A stretch of 19,262 nucleotides of DNA from an uncultured Micrococcales bacterium (GTDB lineage Bacteria > Actinomycetota > Actinomycetes > S36-B12 > UBA10799). The notes under the pieces were generated by a model that was not told where the DNA came from, searched no databases, and was given only the letters and a program-made list of their open reading frames with translations. This document shows, in pieces, positions 14,246 to 19,262 of the stretch (positions are counted from its first letter, which is position 1; each line of letters opens with the position of its first letter). The position numbers were made by a program, and so were the translations under genes. Where the stretch lies: contig CALFYG010000072.1 of assembly GCA_937952095.1 (NCBI GenBank), positions 1 to 19,262 of the forward strand, in the 5' to 3' direction.

Positions 14246-14785
14246 GTGGGAACATTTGACACGCTGGTAGAGGTGGCCGCCGAACAGCACGGCCTCGTTG
14301 ATACGGCGTCCGCCCGCACGCTAGGTATTCCACCCGTCTCCTTGACCCGTTACACAACATCCGGGCGTTTGGAACGCGTTGCCCACGGCCTTTACAGAGT
14401 GACTGCCATTCCCGATGACCGGCTCACGCCGTATATGGCTGCAGTCCTATGGGCAAGGGGTGCAGCCGCGATATCGCATGCATCCGCTCTGGAGATGCTG
14501 GAACTATGTGACGTGTTTCCACCCAAGATTCACCTGACGGTGCCACCGGCCTACCGGCCGCGGAAGGCGGGGGGCCAGCACTACCGGATTCACAGGCAAA
14601 ACCTGCGCCCCACAGACCTCACGGTTTTCTCTGGGGTACCAGTCGTCACCGCATACCAAGCCATCCTGCAGTCCGCTCTCACCGGTGAAGACCCCGAACA
14701 GTTGCGTCTTGCTGTCCGAAACGCGACGAAAGAGGGGCTGCTTCTCCGTGCCGAAGCGGCTCGGCTGAAACGACGCCTCGCGTGA
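14246..14785 (+). CDS. abiEi: AbiEi-family antitoxin
   Basis: This is the putative antitoxin of a type IV toxin-antitoxin (AbiE) system: a DNA-binding autoregulator that counteracts the toxin without binding it directly. From GTG 14246 (AAGG eight bases upstream) the product has 179 residues. The N-terminal winged helix is seen in TASARTLGIPPVSLTRYTTSGRLERVAHGLYRV (20-52), the typical 'AbiEi_4' antitoxin domain. The C-terminal domain includes AISHASALEMLELCDVFPPKIHLTVP (75-100) and GVPVVTAYQAILQSAL (130-145). The frame extends upstream to 14045, but that part covers the repeats and has no good ribosome binding site. It overlaps the toxin gene by 4 bp (GTGA). Size and domain order are normal. 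Confidence 0.88.
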   Translation: MGTFDTLVEVAAEQHGLVDTASARTLGIPPVSLTRYTTSGRLERVAHGLYRVTAIPDDRLTPYMAAVLWARGAAAISHASALEMLELCDVFPPKIHLTVPPAYRPRKAGGQHYRIHRQNLRPTDLTVFSGVPVVTAYQAILQSALTGEDPEQLRLAVRNATKEGLLLRAEAARLKRRLA

Positions 14786-15639
14786 AACGTCAGCCGCCAC
14801 CCCGGAACGTCCGATCGATAGACGACCGGCTGAGGAACAGGGCCGCGGCCGACGGTGTTGAGCAGCGACGGTTGCGACATAGGCTGGCAGTGATCATCGT
14901 TGCCGATGCCCTTCAAGCGGCTCTCAACTCGGACGAGAAACTCGTCATCAAAGGGGGGACGGCGATGATGCTCCGCTTCGGCATCCCGCACTCCCGAATG
15001 TCCAAGGATCTCGACGCAATGCTCCGCGGAGAGATCTCGTCATTCCTCGACCGGCTGCGAGAACAAGGGCGAACCGCGCGCTCGGGCTGGACGTTCACCG
15101 CTGGAAGGGAAAGCACAATCGACGTGCCTGGTTTGCTCGTCAAACCGTGGCGAGCCGAGATCAAACTGTCCTACAACGGCGGCTCGTTCTCCACCGTCAA
15201 ACTGGAAATCTCACCCGAAGAAGGCGATGCCCTCGGCGGCCACGATGAGGTCACAGCAGACGACCTGAAGGAACTGGGGATCGACGAAACGACGATCAAG
15301 GCTCCCCTGATGACAGTCCCGTACCAAGTCGCCCAGAAACTGCACGCCTGCACAGAAAGGGTTCCCGGTAGGCGTAACGACAGGGCCCGCGATCTCGTCG
15401 ACCTTGCCGTCCTGACGCCGCTAGCGCTGGAACAACGCCAGCAAGTCCGCGCAGCCTGTCTGCAGATCTTCGACCTGCGAGCGGCCCATACGTGGCCGCC
15501 CACGCTCGCCGCGGAAGATCACTGGTCAAACCTGTACTCAGCCGCAGCAGACGGGATGAACGGTGTAGCGCCACCCACCCTCGAAGAGGCATTAATTGAG
15601 ATTCGATATCTGATCGATGAGGTGGACAAAGCGGTCTGA
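14782..15639 (+). CDS. abiEii: AbiEii-family nucleotidyltransferase toxin
   Basis: This 285-residue protein is the toxin partner of AbiEi, with a nucleotidyltransferase fold. KLVIKGGTAMMLRFG (53-67) carries the Gly-Gly motif, and RMSKDLDAML (72-81) supplies the conserved S-K-D-x-D catalytic triplet (D76, D78). YQVAQKLHACTERV (181-194) and RARDLVDLAVL (201-211) correspond to the later conserved motifs, including the lysine and the R-x-x-D-L-x-D block. Characterised members transfer nucleotides (GTP, or pyrimidines onto tRNA), and the system is best known for abortive infection of phage. All motifs are present, so it looks active. The GTG start overlaps the antitoxin stop. Confidence 0.9.
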   Translation: MKRQPPPRNVRSIDDRLRNRAAADGVEQRRLRHRLAVIIVADALQAALNSDEKLVIKGGTAMMLRFGIPHSRMSKDLDAMLRGEISSFLDRLREQGRTARSGWTFTAGRESTIDVPGLLVKPWRAEIKLSYNGGSFSTVKLEISPEEGDALGGHDEVTADDLKELGIDETTIKAPLMTVPYQVAQKLHACTERVPGRRNDRARDLVDLAVLTPLALEQRQQVRAACLQIFDLRAAHTWPPTLAAEDHWSNLYSAAADGMNGVAPPTLEEALIEIRYLIDEVDKAV

Positions 15640-15651
15640 CTGTGGGACCGC
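15631..15651 (+). terminator. Weak hairpin at the end of the AbiEii gene
   Basis: GCGGTC (15631-15636) and GACCGC (15646-15651) form a 6-bp stem spanning the stop codon, with a 9-base loop and no T tract. It is a possible but unproven terminator. Confidence 0.25.
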
Positions 15652-15761
15652 CAGGACGTTGAAGGCCATATCCGGCTCGGGAGTGACCGGCGCCCGTTAG
15701 GCCACCTCTTCGCCCAGGTGTCTTGCGCCGGGCACACCGAGGGCAGTGATCGACGGCTGGC

Positions 15762-15980
15762 GTGGCCGATACGAAACGTGTGCACGTCATCGACATCTTC
15801 ACTCCGTTCACCGCACGACTGTGCGCCCGGCGTCGGGGACGCTGCCTAGCGATGGACGGGATTCACGTGTGTCTGCTGGCTGAGGGGCATTCCGGCCCGC
15901 ATCGGTGTGCTGGGTGTGTTCAAGAGTGGGTTGGCGCCGATCAGGCCGATTCGGGTGGATCTTCGCCAGGGGGCCGGTAG
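15762..15980 (+). CDS. Small Cys/His-rich protein (possible zinc-binding)
   Basis: This 72-residue protein starts at GTG 15762 and has five Cys and two His residues in a compact block: C21, C28, C37, then AEGHSGPHRCAGC (40-52) with H43, H47, C49, C52. The sequence C-L-L-x-E-G-H-S-G-P-H-R is a motif I know from many small actinophage and actinobacterial proteins of unknown role, usually read as a zinc-binding knuckle. The acidic, Gly/Ser-rich tail looks disordered. The gene converges with the minus-strand gene ending at 15984, only 3 bases away. Alternative start: GTG 15780. Function unknown. Confidence 0.6.
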   Translation: MADTKRVHVIDIFTPFTARLCARRRGRCLAMDGIHVCLLAEGHSGPHRCAGCVQEWVGADQADSGGSSPGGR

Positions 15981-15983
15981 GGG

Positions 15984-16400
15984 TCATTCGCCGCCTGCGA
16001 ACTTGGGTCGTTTCCCTTGGTATTCGGTGGGGTACTGCGATGTGTTACGGCCCGCTTCGTGGAGTTCGTCGGTGGCGGGCCGGAGGGCGTCCTGGAGCAC
16101 CGAATGGAGATGTTGCAGGTTGTAGACGAGTTGTTGTTCCAGCGGGGTCAGGTCACGTTCGTCCTGGTGGGCGTCGGCGAGGACGTCGGTGACGGAGTCG
16201 AGCGCGTCGGCCAGGTCAATGACGGTGCCGGTAGGCAAGACGGCGGTGCCGAGTGGCCGGGGTGTTTGTCCGCGGGCTGTGGCGCGGGCTTTGCGTCGGT
16301 TGATGCGGTCGCGGATCCGGCGTCGGTTGTCAAGACAGTCCGGGCACAGCAGGGGAACGGGGGTTTCCGGGTCGCAGATGCAACCTCCCTGCGGGGGCAT
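15984..16400 (-). CDS. Small protein with N-terminal zinc-finger-like Cys cluster
   Basis: This 138-residue protein has four Cys near its start (C7, C9, C19, C22; GGCICDPETPVPLLCPDC), a plausible zinc site. A very basic segment follows (RRRIRDRINRRKARATARGQ, 26-45), then an acidic helical part (LADALDSVTDVLADAHQDE...LTPLEQQLVYNLQHLHSVLQDAL, about 64-106). The layout would suit nucleic-acid binding, but I do not recognise the family. The ribosome binding site of ATG 16400 is weak. Rival + strand ORFs over this region have composition typical of antisense frames. It lies 88 bases downstream of the HTH gene on the same strand and may share its transcript. Confidence 0.65.
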   Translation of the reverse strand: MPPQGGCICDPETPVPLLCPDCLDNRRRIRDRINRRKARATARGQTPRPLGTAVLPTGTVIDLADALDSVTDVLADAHQDERDLTPLEQQLVYNLQHLHSVLQDALRPATDELHEAGRNTSQYPTEYQGKRPKFAGGE

Positions 16401-16488
16401 AGCGGGACTTTACTCGCAGGGGAAGACGTGTGTCTTCGTTTGTCAAAGTTGGGGTTTCGGGGACGCCCAGAGCAATGGTGTGAACAGA

Positions 16489-16785
16489 TCAGAGGCTTGT
16501 TGGCCACAGTGTGACGCCCAGGTGGTGTTCGAGGGTGGCGAGGGTTGCTGCGTCGGGGATGAGGAGACCGTTGGCGAGGTCGTTGACGGTCGACACGGTC
16601 AGGCCGGTGTTCCGGGCCAACGCGCGTTGGGAAAGTCCCTGCTCGGCAAGCGCTGCGAGGAGTGTGGCAGCGATGTGGGCGACCACGGTGACGTATGGGG
16701 GTGCGTCAGCCCGGAACGGTCCGGCAGGCCAGACGCCGCGGGCGGTCAGGTAGTCCGCTGGTGGCTTGCGGGGCCTACGTGCCAT
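16489..16785 (-). CDS. XRE-type HTH transcriptional regulator
   Basis: This 98-residue protein has a basic N-terminus (MARRPRKPPADYLTARG), a linker, and a helix-turn-helix domain at about 34-95. VVAHIAATLLAALAEQGLSQRALARNTGLTVSTVNDLANGLLIPDAATLATLEHHLGV matches the XRE/Cro pattern (LSQ-ALA--TG-T-STV--L--G---P---TL). The gene is transcribed away from the recombinase-like operon; the two starts are 83 bases apart with a palindrome between them. The likely role is repression of one or both directions. ATG at 16785 is the natural start. Confidence 0.85.
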   Translation of the reverse strand: MARRPRKPPADYLTARGVWPAGPFRADAPPYVTVVAHIAATLLAALAEQGLSQRALARNTGLTVSTVNDLANGLLIPDAATLATLEHHLGVTLWPTSL

Positions 16786-16808
16786 ACGGCGAATTGTGGC
16801 ACTTTTCC

Positions 16809-16838
16809 TTCACTTCTGTCGGAACGTAGTGTTATAAC
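16809..16838 (+). promoter_or_regulatory. Candidate promoter of the recombinase-like operon
   Basis: TTCACT (16809-16814) and TATAAC (16833-16838) are separated by 18 bases and lie about 30 bases before the GTG at 16869. The -10 matches the consensus at five of six positions and the -35 at four. Confidence 0.45.
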
Positions 16839-16847
16839 GGACGTCCG
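16838..16847. promoter_or_regulatory. CGGACGTCCG palindrome, possible operator
   Basis: A perfect 10-bp palindrome begins at the last base of the candidate -10 box, where a repressor would block transcription. Related half-sites (ACGGACGGGG at 16853-16862, CGACGTCCG at 16903-16911) lie nearby. The divergent XRE gene is the obvious candidate binder, by position only. Confidence 0.4.
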
Positions 16848-16868
16848 GGAAAACGGACGGGGCGTGTT

Positions 16869-17975
16869 GTGGCTGGGCGACGGGGCAGGTATCGGCTGCA
16901 CCCGACGTCCGTCCCCGAACCAGGTGCGGGTGACCTGGTGAGCGGGTTCCGGAACCGGCCGACCCGTAACGGCAGGGTGCAACGTCCGGAGGGGCCGTTT
17001 GTGTTGCGTGCCGGTTTGCCGATGCCCGGCGCGATGCCGGTCGCCGATGCCGCCGAGTTGGTGGTGGCCGAGTGGTTGCGGCAGGCCGCGGACGGTCAGA
17101 TCAGTGAGGGGACCGTCGGTACGCACACGGCTCATCTGCGTCGGCTGGTCAAGTTCGCGGCGGCCCGGGAGGCCGGTCTGGTATGCGACCTGTCCACGAA
17201 TCTGTTGTCGGAGTGGACGAACGCGGCGAACGCGTATTCGGGTGAGCCGGTGCCGGACACGACCAGGTACGCCCGTAAGGCGGTCGCGTCGGCGTTCTTT
17301 CACACGTGTTTCCGGCTGGGTATAACCGATGTGAACCCGGCGCAGGCGCTCCCTGCTCGTAAGTCACGGGACCGGTACGTACGTCCGTTCACCCCGGAAC
17401 ACATTGACCGGCTGAAAGACCAGGCAGCGTCTGCGCACAAGGAGACGAAAGGTCCGGCGGCGCTCGCCCTCGTGCTGCTCGGCTGTTCGTCCGGTGAGGT
17501 TGGTGCCATCACGTGCCGCGATGTGGACCTGACGGGGATGCTGGTGAACGCGCACGGCGGAGGCGACAGGTACGCCCAACGGTGGCTGCCCATCGACGAC
17601 CCGTGGTGCTTCGACCAGTTGGCCGCCCGACTCCGCGCCCTGGCCGACAAGTATCCGGACGACTGGCAAGACCGGTGTCTCGGGTACGACCCGCAGCCCG
17701 GCAAAGACGACAACCCGCGTCGCCGTGCCGCTGCTACATCAATGACGGTAGGCAAGATCATTGAACGGGCCGGACTGAAAGTGAACAGTGTCACCCGCGT
17801 CGCCAGCATCACCGAGTTTGTCGCCCGGCGGGTGTTCCTGAAAACCGGCAAGGTGGAGGCCGTCGCCGCTCGCCTCGGCCTACGCAAGTTGGACGACGCC
17901 GCACACCTGTGCGGCTACGACTGGCAAACCGAATTCCGCCAGCCCGGACCCGCTGAGGGCGGTGTGTCCCAGTGA
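16869..17975 (+). CDS. Tyrosine-recombinase-fold protein lacking most catalytic residues
   Basis: This 368-residue protein has the architecture of a phage-type integrase: a helical core-binding domain (SEGTVGTHTAHLRRLVKFAAAREAGL to about residue 165), then a catalytic-like domain from VRPFTPEHIDRL (171-182). The first catalytic Arg, expected in 'tGLRxxE', is replaced in LLGCSSGEVGAITCRDVDL (203-221). The HxLR block is replaced by TRVASITEFVARR (309-321), and LGH is LGL (336-338). Only a Tyr in LCGYDW (Y350) sits where the nucleophile would be. Classical strand cleavage is therefore doubtful; DNA binding remains possible. GTG 16869 with GGACGGGG upstream is chosen; GTG 16938 is an alternative. 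It overlaps the next gene by 4 bp (GTGA). Confidence 0.75.
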   Translation: MAGRRGRYRLHPTSVPEPGAGDLVSGFRNRPTRNGRVQRPEGPFVLRAGLPMPGAMPVADAAELVVAEWLRQAADGQISEGTVGTHTAHLRRLVKFAAAREAGLVCDLSTNLLSEWTNAANAYSGEPVPDTTRYARKAVASAFFHTCFRLGITDVNPAQALPARKSRDRYVRPFTPEHIDRLKDQAASAHKETKGPAALALVLLGCSSGEVGAITCRDVDLTGMLVNAHGGGDRYAQRWLPIDDPWCFDQLAARLRALADKYPDDWQDRCLGYDPQPGKDDNPRRRAAATSMTVGKIIERAGLKVNSVTRVASITEFVARRVFLKTGKVEAVAARLGLRKLDDAAHLCGYDWQTEFRQPGPAEGGVSQ

Positions 17976-19262
17976 CTGCCGTGCTAGCAGCGTCCAGCAC
18001 CCTCAAGCAGCGCGGCAACGCGATGGTGTTGTCCGACGGTGTGAACCCGGACGTGACCGTGCGGATCGGAGGAGGACGATCGTCGCTTCCGACCCGGCGA
18101 CCGGACGGCACTGTCGGGGTGCGTCGCCCCCGCAACGACGAGGAACGCAACATGGTGTCCGACAACCAGACCGTTCGGGCCGTCCTCGCTGACCCTGGAT
18201 TCTGGGCCGCTGCCGACCACCTCCCCGGCAACGCTCCGGATCCCCGCCACGGGCCAGGACGCCCCGCAGAGCAGCCGAGTTGGGCGCTATACCTCGTCGC
18301 CTGCGTCGCAGGGTTCCTCGGTTCGCAGCGAGCCGCCGTAGCCTACTTCGCCGACCCCGTCATGTGGGACATCATGCGCGTGTGGGCGCAACCGCACACC
18401 CCCGCCAGTTGGCTGGCGCTGCCTGCCAAGGCCCCGACCCGGGCGATGCTGCGCACATTCCTGAACAAGTGGGACAGCCCTGAATGGGCCGACGTGCGCA
18501 AACGGGTAGAGAAAGCCCAGATGGGCGCGGCGATGAGTGACGCGAAACGCCTGGGTCACTTCACTGCGGACTGCCCGTTGTCGTACAACAAGGTGGATTT
18601 CCGGCAGTGGGTCACGACCGACGGGACCGTCCTCAAAGCCCCTAGCGACCACACCCCGGATGAGGACTCCTCGCATCGCACAGACGACGCGTCCGGGCTG
18701 CACTCCAAAGGGGGCAGCACCGCCCACGGTTCCAAGTTCGTCCTCATTGAGACAATCTCCGATGAGTACCGTGGCCGGTTCATCCTTGCGGCCGCGCATG
18801 TCAATCCAAAACCCGGCAACCAACAAGGCGATGAGGCAGCACCGACCGTCACCGCTCTGCTCAACCTCAAAGCAGTCGCTTCCGGCATGTGGGGAGTCAT
18901 CAGCGACACGGTGCTGCGCGGCAACCACATCAAGACCCTCGCCCGCAACGGGATGCTCACCATCAACATCCCGCCCGCGCAATCCAATCCCGACCACAAA
19001 ACCGAGGGCCGAAACGGCAAGAACCGCGTGGAACGCAAACAGTTCTTACGCGCCCACCGCCACGAACTGCCGAACGGGCACGTGTGCGAACACCGGCTCC
19101 ACACCGTAGGGTCCGTGCCCCACCAGGAACGCTACGGCGACGAGGGCAACTTGGTTCTTGTTCCGCTGCCGAACGCGATCACGGGCTATGACAGGCCCAA
19201 CGCAGATGGCAGCACACGCTGGTACGTGGAATACCCCGTCGAGTGTCCGCACGGACCACTAC
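17972..19262 (+). CDS. Large protein with possible DDE/RNase H-like domain, 3' end outside window
   Basis: The frame opens at GTG 17972, overlapping the upstream stop by 4 bp, and is still open after 430 residues at the window end. I do not recognise it with certainty. Features that recall DDE transposases are VTTDGTVLKAPS (214-225, D217), reminiscent of the IS4-type 'DGT-L' first-Asp block; GVISDTVLRGNHIKTLARNG (308-327, D312); and KNRVERKQF (350-358, E354). The D-95-D-41-E spacing fits a DDE fold. Between them lie strand-like blocks such as KFVLIETIS and RFILAAAHV. The N-terminal 200 residues are helical with PSWALYLVACVAGFLGSQRAAVAYF (102-126). Later Cys/His residues (C372, H374, C425, H427) may bind metal. 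Tight coupling to the recombinase-like gene suggests a joint function on DNA. Confidence 0.6.
   Translation, partial: MTAVLAASSTLKQRGNAMVLSDGVNPDVTVRIGGGRSSLPTRRPDGTVGVRRPRNDEERNMVSDNQTVRAVLADPGFWAAADHLPGNAPDPRHGPGRPAEQPSWALYLVACVAGFLGSQRAAVAYFADPVMWDIMRVWAQPHTPASWLALPAKAPTRAMLRTFLNKWDSPEWADVRKRVEKAQMGAAMSDAKRLGHFTADCPLSYNKVDFRQWVTTDGTVLKAPSDHTPDEDSSHRTDDASGLHSKGGSTAHGSKFVLIETISDEYRGRFILAAAHVNPKPGNQQGDEAAPTVTALLNLKAVASGMWGVISDTVLRGNHIKTLARNGMLTINIPPAQSNPDHKTEGRNGKNRVERKQFLRAHRHELPNGHVCEHRLHTVGSVPHQERYGDEGNLVLVPLPNAITGYDRPNADGSTRWYVEYPVECPHGPL

Noticed and set aside
16189..16941. 250-codon + strand ORF opposite the HTH and zinc-finger-like genes
   Set aside because: It is the antisense of a clear XRE domain and continues through the divergent promoter; no protein-like features.

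Overview
The window looks like a chromosomal stretch of a high-GC Gram-positive bacterium, most likely an actinomycete (Actinomycetota). The evidence is GC-rich coding sequence with G/C-heavy third positions, frequent GTG starts, many 4-bp GTGA/ATGA start-stop overlaps, and families common in that phylum. I see no rRNA, tRNA or CRISPR array. The genus cannot be given from sequence alone.

Left part (1-3617) reads as core-like DNA. An incomplete ORF of mosaic appearance enters from the left edge. It is followed by a complete class PPK2 polyphosphate kinase, a repeat-rich intergenic stretch, a leftward operon of a secreted alkaline-phosphatase-superfamily phosphodiesterase and a VOC-fold protein, and a divergent 51-residue acidic protein. 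At about 3.7 kb codon use shifts to more T/A in third positions and the gene content becomes accessory: a polytopic membrane protein (4009-5316), a secreted protein (6256-5498) and a small helical protein (6554-6294), none of known function.

From about 6.9 to 15.7 kb the window is a defence/toxin-antitoxin island, all on the + strand apart from the IS transposase. In order it holds: (i) a MerR-like/DUF433 antitoxin with a PIN-like toxin; (ii) a type IIG-like restriction-modification protein with a PD-(D/E)XK nuclease and an N6-adenine methyltransferase, cut in two by an intact IS1595-family element of 1127 bp with near-perfect terminal inverted repeats and an 8-bp target duplication; (iii) an AlbA_2/Schlafen-type protein directly downstream; (iv) an AbiEi/AbiEii type IV toxin-antitoxin pair. 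The pair is preceded by a large 18-bp inverted repeat and a small TGTAC palindrome. Excising the IS and one target copy restores one open frame of about 1036 residues, so the restriction gene was probably intact until recently.

The right part (15.7-19.26 kb) holds two convergent small Cys-rich proteins, an XRE-type regulator, and a divergent two-gene operon. The first gene of that operon is a tyrosine-recombinase-fold protein that lacks nearly all the catalytic residues of the family. It overlaps by 4 bp a second, unrecognised protein with a plausible DDE/RNase H-like triad that runs off the window. A degenerate tyrosine recombinase coupled to a DDE-like protein, under a divergent HTH regulator with a palindrome in the shared promoter, is the best candidate here for an undescribed system.
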